Part shown: one piece after another, positions 13,085 to 25,304 of the stretch
Layout of the letters: each line of letters opens with the position of its first letter
Position numbering within the stretch: the first letter of the stretch is position 1
Assembly (NCBI GenBank): GCA_008711295.1
Contig: VUYV01000020.1
Span: 2,467,296-2,531,295 of the forward strand
Length of the DNA: 64,000 nt
DNA from: Anarhynchus alexandrinus
Taxonomy: Eukaryota > Chordata > Aves > Charadriiformes > Charadriidae
Direction of reading: 5' to 3'
The notes under the pieces: model-generated
The model's input: the letters and a program-made list of their open reading frames with translations, nothing else
Told to the model about the DNA's origin: nothing
The model's database searches: none
Translations under genes and position numbers: made by a program

Positions 13085-14440
13085 AAGATGTCATTTAGTC
13101 CATCCCTCCAGTCACGCTATCACAAAGAAGTATCAAACCACATTTATGATGCTCCAGACAGATAAATACCTAACCCCTTCTTAAAATTCTCCACTTATGA
13201 AGCTTTCACAGACAACCTGTATTTAGCCAGTGTTGACAGTGTTTCTTAGTGCCAAATTCAACCTTTCATTGCTATAATTAAGGCCTATTCCTTTTTGTCT
13301 TATTCCTTATGAAGATGAAGAACATATTCATCTCTTGTTTTGTACAAGTTTTTTACCTCTTGCGAGGTTTTTCATGCCTCCCATCAGACCTCTCTTCTCT
13401 AAACAAGTCAGTCGCAAGTTTGTCCATCTTTTCTTGTAGGTCAAACTGTGCTCGTTCTTGGTGTTCCCTTCCAGACTCTTCCCACGCTTCTTGAAGTATG
13501 AAATAGTAATTTCCTCAAGGGTCCAGAATTAGCATTTCACATATGACTGAACTGAATAAATGATGCTGATTCATATTACAAGCTATGGTCCTGTTTATAT
13601 ATTCAAATATTATTTTTTGCAACAGCTGATACTACAGTCCCATGTCCAGCTTAACATTCACTAAAAATTGCAGATCCTTCTGTTGCTGAAGTGCGATTCA
13701 CCCATTTGCTCCTCACCTTCACTCTTTAAATCATATTCTCCTGCATGAGCACAGATTCTTGCACTTGTTCTTAGGAAACTAAGTTCTATTTATTTCAGAT
13801 TGTCTCCATGTCGAGATCCTTTTTAATTCTAATTTTGTCCTTTCACATAACTGCATCTCCTCTCACAGTTCCATGCTATCCTCAAATTTAAGAAATTATG
13901 GTGTTTTTTTTTTACCATCCAAACATTACACATATACTGAGTAGTATGGAACACAAGAAAGACCCCATAAAAATCCCACTTATGTCTTTCAATTTTCCAT
14001 TTCCATATAACTATGAGTAAAACAGGTGCCACTCCAGTTTTATATTCACTTTACTATGTTTTCATTTAGACCATGTTCCCCTTGCTTGTGGACTGAAATA
14101 CCACGTTAGTGTCAAAAGCTTTACTAAAGACAAAATATAATACATACTGATTTATTTCTTATCCATGCCCTGTTTTCCTGCCTCAGAAAGAAACTAAATT
14201 GACTATCTGTTTTTGACAAATCCAGTTTAGCTGACAGTAATTTCTTTATCTTCTAGTGCCTACAAACAATTTGGTTCAGTAACTCGCTCCAATATTTTTC
14301 TGGAAACTGAAGTTGTGCTGTATGACACAATTCCTCAGCTCCCTCTTTTTGCTCCTTTAAAAAAATGGGAAAAGAACAAACTTGGTGCCCATTACCTATT
14401 TTCCATGAGTTCATAAAACAAGTAACTTTTCCAAGCTAAT
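13085..14440 (-). mobile_element. Ancient, decayed CR1-type LINE, about 1.35 kb of 3' region
   Basis: Read on the minus strand, this is the 3' part of a CR1 LINE inserted antisense to the + strand. The + strand text follows the reverse complement of old amniote CR1 for its whole length. It begins with a tagtccatccctcc-like 3' end. It passes through acagataaatacctaacccc and ttcttaaaattctccacttatgaag, then the reverse-transcriptase-derived stretch tttactaaagacaaaatata near 14120 and a tttgacaaatccagtttagctgac motif near 14212. It ends around ctttaaaaaaatgggaaaag. Many substitutions, small indels and stops are present, so it codes for nothing. It is much more diverged than the CR1 copies at 32.2 and 36.6 kb, which suggests an insertion predating modern birds. 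The boundaries are approximate. Identification is from memory of turtle, crocodile and bird CR1 consensus. Confidence 0.8.
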
Positions 14441-17400
14441 AGGTATAAGTTACAACTACTAGTTCAAAAGCTATTTTGGGGGGATTACAAAGCAAGTTAT
14501 GCATTTATAAAAATAAATAAAATGGGAATTAGCAGAACAACTTTATTTCTGGTTCTACAATTACTATTTGATAACTGCAACCATTACTGCCAAGAAATTG
14601 GGGGCTTACATATTACAAATTTTCAAGGACAATATCTGATAGTTTAAGTTTAGCTTATTAGTCATATTTCCCAATTTGCATAAAATTTTATGAATGATAG
14701 AACAAGTACTTCCCCTTCCCTAACACGATTATTGCTCCTCACAACTTCATGGTGAAATAAATAAGGAGTTTTGGAATTAACTTTTGCATGTCATGGAATT
14801 ATTTATGGTGTAAAAATAAACAAACTTCAAAATGGAATAGGAAAATTATGCCTTACTGTGTAATATTCTTTAATGGGTGTAAATCAAGAACATACAAATA
14901 GAGGTAAACACAGTGTCAATATCTTTTTATCCTTTTTTTTTTTTTTTAAATCATTTGGAAACACTTAGTTTTAAAGAAAGCCTTTCTGTGACAATATTCA
15001 GCTCTACTGGTAAAAAGTGAATGTAAGCCATAGATGCCAATAGTTCTGTTGTCTAATTTAATATGATGCAATAGTGTCCTTAATGATCCACCGCTGAGGG
15101 CCTTCCAGAGACCTCCACTGGAAGGCAGAGGAGGGGGAAAGACCTTAACTGAGAGACCGTCATATTCTAATCTAACCTTCCTACAGAAAGAACTTAGCTC
15201 TCCTTCCCCTCTCCCCTAACCAAAAGATATAGGTCTCCCTGCTATTTACACTAAGAAAAAAAACAACAACAAGAAGAAATCCCACAGTTTTCTGGCTTCT
15301 TGAGAAGATTCCACTGAAGAGACAAACCTCTGCAGCTGAGAGCTCGCCTTACCAGAAAAGCACAGAAACTACTGTTCAACACACACCATGACAGAAGTTT
15401 TATACCTTTGAAAAACAAACCCACCTGGTTTTTTAATTTAGTGAGTGAAATCACTAAAATTGTGATATCTGATCTGCTGGTATCTGCAAAGTGAGAATTT
15501 TGCATAAGGATTTGCATAAGGAAAATTCCATAAGGAATATCCATTGTTTTCTATCAAAAACTTTGTCTAAGTGCTATAGAAAGCTGTCTTTCAAAGTCTT
15601 TCTCATTGTAGCATATATGGAGGTTAAAGTAAAATAAATTTAAAAAGTTAAGAGGGGAACTACTTAAAAAGAAAATAGTTTTTTTTTCCCTAAATGTGAA
15701 TTGGGTGGTGGAAGGCATAACAACCCAAAGGAAGGCGGTTAGTTCTGTCTTGTTCTTCCACTGTACATAAAGTAATAATGCTGAAGTAAAATGATGTAGA
15801 GTTTGTTTTTATTTATTTGAAATAACTGTTTTAAAACATGGGTAAATGGGAAGCAAAGAGGGATAATCTATTGCATTTGTTTGTTTCATGCAAATACCTG
15901 CATGTTATTTATACTATTGTTTCAAAATTCAAGGGCGTAAGTTAAGCAAGTAAAAAGAAATTCAGCTGTGTCAATAACAACTCATATGCTTTGCAAGAGA
16001 GCTGTGAGCTGCCTTCCCACTTTAAATAAGTGTAAAAAACATTTTAGAACAGGCAACTGCTTCAGTAACACCAGCCTATGGTGTTGGTAACAGATCAGCA
16101 TATTTCATGTTGGCACTTAGATTATTTAGATGCAGTAATCATAGAATCGTCTTTGGGTAAAAGAACAAAACTCAGAAACCTGTGAGACAAATTCTTACCC
16201 CAGTATCCCTGAAAGCCTACACTCTGATTAGAGAGGTACTGACAATCCCACTGGGGCAGCTGAAGTTACTGCCCCCCAACCAGAAGTTATAGGCTCTTCA
16301 TATGAAGCCATTTTCCTCTGCATAATAAGAGACAAGGTACACATCAGTGCATCTCAGTAGAGACATTTACGTACGCTCTAGCAGAGGAAGCAGCAAATAA
16401 GAAAATGATCAGAAGCTAGTCAGATAAGGAGATGATAATGTACATATGTTTAACATATAAGTGTAAAACAGGAAAAGCTATGTTCACTCCTTTAGACATA
16501 CTATATATTTCCTGACAAGAATAGCCTCACAAAAAGCAAGAGGTGAGATAAAATCCAATAAAACACCCCAGAAAAAAAGCTGAGTACTTTTGTAAGTTTA
16601 GTTTTCAAAATTATCACACCATCCTTTCGTGACCATGATCAGGTAACGGAAGAATGGCAGTATTCCACAAGACAGATTAATTATCAGCTCTTCTTTTTTA
16701 AAGCTGTTATTTTGCATTCCCTTTTCCTCAACGTGATACACAAATCTTAGAAGAAACCAATGAAATATACCATGATTTTAAAACATTATTTCAAAAACTG
16801 TCAGTTTGAAGAAATAGAATATAAAAATAGCTAAAGTTAGAATTGTGGGGAGATTTCTATCTTCTGATCTTATGACCTCAAAGATACCTCAAGTTTTCCT
16901 CTTGACACTGAGTGATGGGGCTGCCACAGAGACATTGCTTGGATTTTTTATTTTTTATTTTTTGAGATATTTCAGTCCTCCTAATAAGGAAGGATGTTAG
17001 GTGAGATACAATAAAAGAATGATAGTGTAAGTTTTCAGAGATGACAGGAGGAAGAGGAATAGTTCCCTGTGTTCAAATGAAGCGCATAATCTGAAATTTC
17101 AATAAATATATTGTATATAAATGAAATTATGTACTGATAACTATGCATCATACTGAACAAGTATTAAGCTAAGTCTTCAAAAAAAAATCTTTAAGCACAT
17201 TTAAGTTCTTAGTTTTTGAATATGAAATCTCTCAAAAGCAGCCACACCTAGAAGTTTCTATAAATGCCCATGTACCAGAAAAATAACCAAATACTAGACA
17301 TTTTCTCTCTTATTACTAAATTGCCCTACAGCAAACTATGATTTAGATAAATCAAGAAATATATATTCTATTATTTAATTATATGTAATACCAACTTATC

Positions 17401-20400
17401 TATACGCATTTTGCTCCCCAACTACTCTTCCTGTAACTTGGCTAACATGGTCAAGAAGAATCAGGAAAACTCCCAGCTTAAACTTTAACAAATACTGAAA
17501 CAAGTATTTCTAACCAGGGAACAGAACTTGAATGTAGTTTTTGGAAACCAAAGTTTACTTTATTGAAAGACCAGTGGTATCCTTACTACAGAGAAAAAGC
17601 AGATTCTTTAAGTAGTTGTATAATTCATACCTTTTTCAGTGTAAAAAGGATAAGGAAGCAAGGATATCAGTATCTTTTATTACATTCATTCCCATTTTAT
17701 TTTTTAGGCAATCACACCTTACTTGAAAATTTTGCTTGTAGCAGCTATTTGCTGTTTCTAATTTAAAGGCACCTACTGTATCTCAAAACAAGATTCCCAA
17801 CATACATACTATAATCAGAAGCAGCAGCACATACTACACTCAGAGGAACACCATAGTGGAAAATAATCAACAGATACTCTCGGGCATAGCCCAGATGCTA
17901 GTCATGCTAAAGAACAAGTGTTTGCAAAATCTGTCCCAAAAAATAAGACTACTACTGGATCAAGAACCACACCGAATAATGCTATTGCTAAACGAATGAC
18001 ACAAATTTGATCTTAAAGAAAAGAAATGAAGTAAAAAGATTAAAAGTCAGAAGTAGTACTCAACTCTCAGTAACTTCTGTTCCCCCTTTTCCACCAAGCA
18101 GATTAGCCACCACTACAGACTTAAACACTACTGTCCTACTAACCAACTTCTACGTGCAGCATATTGATCTAACACCATTTGTTCAGCTCAATTACTCCAT
18201 CACATAAGTGCTACTATACTGCTTGTGTATACTTGCATCTTCCTGATATTCAGTCCCAAATAAAAAGTCCCAAACCTAGTTCTGCACTCCAGTGCGTTGG
18301 CACTGCAATTCTAGAATTGCAACCGGGAGAAACTATGGTGTGGGAAGAGCCGTACTTCCACGTGGATTTAACTCAAGTCCACAAAGACTGTTCAGCCCAC
18401 ATCCAGGCTAACTTCTGCAGGGCTGCTCAACCGCTTCCCACCCAAGTTTATTATACTGGAACAAGCACAACACAGGTATATGGATTATAAACAACGCAAA
18501 TCAGAAAAAGGAAAGTGACTGCACAGCGGGAGTGGGCATTGCCCTCTACCTGATCATCCGGAGTGGGAAGGAACAGAGGGCAGAGGCTTCCCGGCAGGTC
18601 TGGAGGAAGCAAGCTGAGCCTCTGGAGGGGCTGAGATGGTGCTAATAACCCTCTCTGCCTCTGAGCAGCTTTCAAATATACATCCTGGAGATGTCTCCAT
18701 TGAACTTTGCAGCAAAAGGAAACTAAAAAGCAGTCACTAAAGAATGTTAGCCATGATATTACTGACACCCCACCCCCCCATTTTCCTAATTAACAACTGC
18801 CCTGTAATTTTAAGACAAGGTAAAGTTAGATTTGAACTCCCAAAGCAAACCCCTATGTCTCTCTTTCTCTGTACTAGTATACTTTACTTCACTGTAAGAA
18901 ATCAAGTCTGCACATTGTTAAACATAACATCTTTCCTTTGTCAACAGGCTCTTCAAGTTGTAAAGTTACAGTAATGGTTTTCTAGCTTCAAGGTTTCATC
19001 TTCCTTCATTTCAGACAGACTGTTAATACAGTTTAGTACCAGAATTTCAAAGACTGAAAATAGCTGTATCCCATTGAGGAATTTATGGATCTATTTTTCA
19101 TGTCATTACGGAGAAGAGCACTGAAATGAAAAGTCAAGACACTGTTCCATAGTTAATTTCCACCCTGGGATTATACTTTTCTTTTGTAGGAAACCTCTTT
19201 ACTATTCAACTAAATTCACTAATTCAACTAAAACAGCAACACGCATCTACTTATCTTATTATTCTGCTAATAGTTCATTCCCTATTTTCAATAAATACAT
19301 GTTTTCTGCCAGTAGCTTGCTGTTTCCCCATGAAATAAAGATGAGCTCTTGCCTTTAACCACAGTTTACCAGTTGACAATCCAGTCAACAAAGTTAAAAT
19401 GCACGAGGCTGTCTAGACCAAAGCCATCAAACTGCGAGACATTCAATGCACTCCGGACATTACAGAAGGGTCCCGACCATCAAAGCTTCAGTGACCCCAA
19501 CTTCTTTGCAGACTTTAATTAAGAAAAAAACCAAAAAGACACCAAAATAGAGCTAACATTACAAAAATTACAAGAATAAAAAAAGCTGTGAAAAGTCAGA
19601 TATAATTTGTTCTTTTTTCTACTTGATTGACATTTTTCTTTCATGGATGAACAAGACATGGCAACCCAACAAACAATTTTAAAAAAAAACCCCACCTTTC
19701 ATTTCAAAGTCAGTGTTAGCTCCTTTTCACTTAATATCTCAATCAAAACACACAAAATACACCAAGTAAAGCATATTTGGAAATAAAAAATATTGAACAA
19801 CGAATTAACACCTGAGAGCCATTTTCATATATGCTGTTTGACAAAAAGAAGCTTCAAGATCTGTAGTTTTGACACTTTGTAATTTCAAGTAATATCAACA
19901 AATTTCAGTTTTGAAAACATACTGTAAGTCCACAAAAGAGACTTAGTTATATTTAGTCTACCACTCAATTGAGTATATTTCTAAGACTTTCTCTACTGCT
20001 GCTCCCATCACCTGCCACCTTCAAAGGGTGGTAGAAAAGACATCAGCAGCAGATTCCGTATTAGTTTGCTACATACAATACTGCCCTTTTGTTTGTAGCA
20101 CACACTCTGATTTTGATACAATATGAGACCACGTAAAAATCTGTTCAACCTTTGCCTATCTCAAAGATTAATCTATTCTGCCCATTACAATACTACCTTA
20201 CTGATAATATGGATGCAAGGATAAAATCAGAGCTAATAAAACTCATTCTGCAGCTTCTAGTCACTGTACTTAATCTCCACAAATACCATTTCCATTTATC
20301 TTTTTTTTTTTCCTGAGACAGTAGGAAAGAAGCAGGTGGGCAGGCAAATTTTTCCAATCAAACTTGCCCTTCAGTAAGACACTTGATACATTTAATGTAC

Positions 20401-21040
20401 TTCCAGATCCAACAAAACACAGTTTCCAAACTCATTCAATGGCACGTTATCATTCCCACTTTCAATATGTTTATTTTACCTCCAAGAGATAAGGACTCAG
20501 AGCAATCACCTCAAATACCTCACTTTTCTTATCATACTGTCCTCGGCTGGGGGTCAATTTTGGTGATGACATAACAGACGATGCTATAACAGCCTCAGAC
20601 ACTATTGACTTAGCAGGAATGGCAATGACTCAAATACATTGGCGCCTCAGAGAAAGATAAAGGTTAAAACCCAGATGCAAAGAACACAGTAGCATCACTA
20701 CTAGACTTCTTTAAGAAAGAGAGCTGCAAAGCTTACGCGCTAAGTGTAAATGCGTAACTTTGCAAACATATTTAAATCAGTTTTATTTTTAAGCTAAAAC
20801 AGTTATCTTCTGGCAAGATATAAAGTCTATTTTCAATTAAATTCTCTATTCACCACATTGTTTCCAAATCAGGATTATCACATGGACACAATATTTTTCA
20901 CAGAACACATTTGGTTCTGAAAGTATCAATGCAAATTAAAACCCAAAAGAAAACCCCTTAAACCTGTCTTTCAGAAAAAAAAAGGCAGGACTTTGTTAAA
21001 TAGATTTCTCTTTTTCTGAAGGAATTGGACACTCCAGCAG
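14441..21040. other. Intronic sequence without recognised genes
   Basis: Mostly unique AT-rich DNA. The part 18270-18720 is locally richer in G and C and holds overlapping ORFs of about 100 codons on both strands with no recognisable product. It also holds an 18-bp perfect palindrome (tgcaattctagaattgca, 18304-18321). It may be a decayed repeat. A further G- and C-richer patch lies at 19420-19500. Confidence 0.6.
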
Positions 21041-21597
21041 TGTCGTGGTTTAGGCCAAATCGGCTACTGGGGACCTGGGGGACCCCAGATGGGACTGACA
21101 GATGCTCCCCTCTACTCCTCTTCAAAGAGAGAGGCAGAGGAGGGAAAAAGAGACTTATGAATTTAGAAGGAACTAAACTACTTTAATGAAATATTAATAA
21201 TAAAATAAAAAGAAATAATGAAAAAATATATACAAAACCGTATCAAGCTCCCAAGATGACAATCANNNNNNNNNNNNNNNNNNNNNNNNNNNNNNNNNNN
21301 NNNNNNNNNNNNNNNNGCTCCTCCCTGCAGGTGGGACCCCACTATGCTTTTTCGCTTCCGACCTTCCAACGGGGCAAACAACAAAGTTGGTTGGCCTTGG
21401 GTGTTATGGCAATAAGTATAAGCAAGAGCCTCTCTGCATACCATGCCTGGGCAGCAGCTATAAACATTGGTCTTATCACTCTGAGAAAGTGAACATTGTC
21501 TGCACAATATGCTGTTAATTTCAGTAGTTAGAAGAGGCCCAGCTAAGAAGCGAAGTTACTGAACAAAATTGGTTCTGTTTTACCTCAAACCAGGACA
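21041..21597 (-). mobile_element. Solo LTR of an endogenous retrovirus (ERVL-like), with assembly gap
   Basis: On the + strand the element begins tgtcgtggtttaggcc and ends cctcaaaccaggaca. Read on the minus strand it is a typical avian LTR beginning TGTCCTGGTTTGAGG. It has an AT-rich stretch with tatatatttttt and cattaaagtagtttag near its 3' part (polyadenylation/R region), and ends CTAAACCACGACA. It is flanked by perfect 5-bp direct repeats, agcag at 21036-21040 and agcag at 21598-21602, the target site duplication. A 5-bp duplication fits ERVL-type elements better than 4-bp or 6-bp classes. No internal retroviral genes are adjacent, so this is a recombination-derived solo LTR. Bases 21266-21316 are unknown. 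Confidence 0.88.
21266..21316. other. Assembly gap of 51 unknown bases inside the LTR
   Basis: A run of 51 N lies in the middle of the solo LTR. The true length of the missing part may differ from 51. Confidence 0.99.
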
Positions 21598-21866
21598 AGC
21601 AGATATAGCAACACTCTGCAACACAAAAAAAAAACAAAACCCCAAATTCACCACATCACATATTATTTTATACAAATCTACATTTTTGCTCTCAATGCCA
21701 GCTACACAATAAACCAAACTCTTACTATTCAACATGTAAAGCTTACAAATGTATTAAAAATACATCATTATTCACATCGCTAACAAAATTTTCCAACGAA
21801 AAATATTTCCATGAAACCTTCTGTTTACAAGGAATTTAGGAAAATTAAATTTAATCTTCTGAAAGG

Positions 21867-21898
21867 GAATCACAGAATTACAGAATCACACAGAATGG
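21867..21898 (-). mobile_element. Possible CR1 tail remnant
   Basis: The + strand gaatcacagaattacagaat followed by cacacagaatgg resembles the octamer repeat tail of reverse-oriented CR1. Nothing recognisable as the CR1 body follows. It may be a minimal insertion or a chance short repeat. Confidence 0.35.
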
Positions 21899-24800
21899 AG
21901 TATCTTCTATTTGCTATCACATTAGCCTGACCAGCACAATAATACTTAAGAATGAATGTTTTGCATAGCCATGTCAATATACAGAAAAAATAAAACCAAA
22001 CCCAAATTACACCTCTGACCAATGTACCTACACCAGGGAAGAATTATAGAATGGGTGTAAGTGCACCAGCAAAATATTGTTAGGAAGTCAGCATAATACA
22101 TAGCAGGAAAACAATACTTCCTTTACAAAGGTTTGATGGTGGTATATTTATACTGCAAACTGTTAAAAGACCCGAACAAGCCACTAAAATTTACTTGTAA
22201 GGTTAAGCAAGAGCAATCGAAGGCTGCTTGATTTCTGCATGACAGAATCATCGTGTTGATTTAAGATCCTTAACTAATATATAACACTGTCTCCCACTTA
22301 TATTGGTTCACTCTGCAGTCCTCCTGGGTCTGCGTGCCCACGTCTGTGCAGCCTGAGCAGGAGCTTTTTACACCCCTCATAAACGTTACTTTACTATACC
22401 ACTTCCCACAAAGTATACTGTGTTACAGCATATAAAATCAGTTCCAGAAAGAAAAAATGCTTCTTACAACATACACACTACAGTAGACTGTACTGCTGAA
22501 TTTCTACCAGGAAAAAAAAAAAATAAAGAAAAAAAAAGTGTAGAAATTTGGCTAGATTCCTGAAAGCAAATGTTTTCTTTCCCTGTTACATTTAATAGCA
22601 ATAGCTACCTGTCACTTAAATTCCAATAATTTCCCAGTGGCCTACACTCTCCTCTTGCACAAAAGTCTTGGCAATAGTGGAACCTTCCATTTCTAATATA
22701 CTGGTCAAATTTGCCTGTCATTCATATTGAGATTTAAATAATGAAGACTTGTAGTCTTCATTAGCAATGTTATGTCACTTTATTTACAGTTTCTTCTGGC
22801 TCTACAGATGCACAGTGGGTTCCTCCAATATGCCGTATTTTATGAAAGTTAGCTTAAGCCATGACAAATTATCAGTTAGTATTTTTATTGTGCAAATTGT
22901 GTATAAGCTTGATGTAAAGCTGTGAAAAAGTAACTTCTGCTATCCTTAGTTCCACCTTTATCTGCAAATAAAGATGAACAGAAGCATTAAATCTTTGCAT
23001 TGCACATAAAACCCCTGGAAGTCCTGAATCCTTACCTGTAATATTCCTGTGCATCTGATCCCCACACACCTCAGCGTAGTCAACTAAAACTCTTCCCTGT
23101 GTTCCACATTCCAGGGGCTATGTACACCCCAATTCCCCACTCCTGCCCCACTGACTTACTCATTCACCTTCCTCAGTGGAGCCTCAAGTGCTTCCACTTC
23201 TTCTCAATGCCCCTCTTCTTCTTAAGACACGTGCTTCAACCATTTGCTTCTATGGTAAGACAGGTAATGCAGTACTCTAAATGGCAGAGCTCCGAGTTCA
23301 TGCCCATCTTTTCCCCTACATTTATTGATGTTTATTCCTCTCTAGAAACAGTAGGAGACCGCATGTGTCTATGCATATATATGAAACTTAAGGTCTTAGG
23401 TGTATGAGCTAGCTGGTAGGAATGTTCTAGATCATCACCTAGAGGACAGGGTATTAGCTGTTGTTCTAACTTGTGTACAAATTTTCACAGAAAAATCCAA
23501 TATGGAATGATAAGCGTTTCAAAATCCAAAAAAAACTCCTTTGGCATAGCCAAAGCTAAGCTAATACTAGCATTGAACTGTGCCAGTATGATTCTCCCTC
23601 GCTTATTCCACTTTTTAAAAGCATTTATAGCTCTTCAGAAAAGCTTCAACTCAACGAGATCAGCTAAAATGTCAGTGAGCAACCATTTGAAATCCACAGT
23701 GAAAAGACATTAAAGTCACATTTAGTTATATGATTCATTGCTGTTGCTTCAATATGCAATGAACAAGGCAGTAAATCGGAAAACATGTCTACAATTTGTT
23801 CTGCTAATTTTTTTTTAGAGGAGCTTTACAACAAGAAGAAAAAAAAGTAACACCTTTTAGTCATACTGAAACTTGCAAAACATTTACAGCAGGGTTTTAT
23901 CCCTTTTACTAAGTGCCTTGTAGGGTAAAAAGACTACCTCACATCAGCTGTAGGGTTTAGAAACTTGTATGGCATCTGTATAAAATAAAATACCTAACAA
24001 AATACCTAAAATACTAACAAAATGTTAAAGTTGTAGTTTTAACAGCATGAAGTCTGAAGTATTTAATTTAGAATCCTCTTAGGAACAGTAACTAATTTCC
24101 TTTACATATACGCTTAATCTTCTTTATCAATATATTCCATAAAGCTTTGGGGAGTCATGAGATTAGACTAACACATGCGCACAATAATCAGTAAATATCA
24201 CATTCTCAACTATGCTTTAATTTCAACATATTTTTAAAATCGAACAGTCTTTAAAAAACAGTTAAGACTAATGTATTTAATGCTAGAAAAAGCAAGATTT
24301 TTTTTCCCTAGCTAGAAGGGACAATTTGATGCTTGCGGCGTGATTTTGAGCCTGCTAGGTCAGCTGGTTAGCTAAGATTATCCCAAGAAGAGGGCCATTC
24401 CTTTGTCAAAATGTGATGTACACTCCCTGGTTCCTCACAGTAAAATATAACACAAGTCAGCAGATGATGTATGCATACAGTTGGAGCTGAGACATTCAGG
24501 CTTGTACATTAAAAAAGTGTAAGACTGACTGCAGGGCACCTGCTCCATTACTACTGAGGACGAAAGAACAGAGGAAAGAAGAACAAGACTAAAGGAAATA
24601 ATAGAGGAAAGTTGCGCGATTCCGGCGTTTGAATGCTGCACTGTTGAACTGGGCACAGCCCCTTCAAGGGCTGTAGAGTGTGACGTGATGCCCAAAACCC
24701 CATGTAAAGCAGGGTTTTCTTAAGTGCCCATCAAGTGTTCCCCAATATTTGAAGCCTGTGGCTTCACTTTACATTCAGAATTGTAAACTGAGATCAAGAG

Positions 24801-25270
24801 AAGCTGGGCAAAGAACATGAAATGGCAACTATGAATTGAAATGAAATACTGTATTATAAAACATAAATTTAAGGAGCCAAAGTAAGGTAATAGAGATACT
24901 ACCCTGATTTTGGCATTTCTAAACATACAATTATTGGATCGGCAACTGTGAAGAGAAAATTTACACTGAAAATTCAATAGTAATTTCTGAATTTTAAAGC
25001 CAATACATCAGTCTATCATACAGTTTGATACTACCATCCATGCAGGTGACAACAACATACACGTTCATCATGCACACTTGGTAACTAAGAGCAACCAAGA
25101 ACAGCAGCAGATACTCATTCTCCGTCCAGATCAACAGTACAGGTGAATGGGACACTCACAGACAGTTGCTGCCAACAGAGGAATGCCAAAATTCAAGAAT
25201 TTTTGGTGCTATTTTAAAATTAACTGGATGAGGGAGGCAGACAACACATCAGTCAGTCACCTGCCTCCTT

Positions 25271-25304
25271 GTTTGGAAAAGGTTGTACCCAACCTTTTCC
25301 AAAC
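25271..25304. repeat. Perfect inverted repeat, 15-bp stem and 4-base loop
   Basis: The left arm gtttggaaaaggttg (25271-25285), loop tacc and right arm caaccttttccaaac (25290-25304) form a perfect hairpin. It is not part of a recognised repeat, and no hairpin-bounded transposon is evident around it. Confidence 0.95.

Noticed and set aside
15108..15127. Hairpin ccttccag...ctggaagg
   Set aside because: An 8-bp stem with a 9-base loop is too weak to claim against chance.
16138..16160. atcatagaatcgtctttgggt, resembling a reverse-oriented CR1 tail
   Set aside because: Only about 15 bases match and no CR1 body follows.
21178..21507. ORFs on both strands running through the N gap
   Set aside because: They are artefacts of translating unknown bases inside the non-coding solo LTR.
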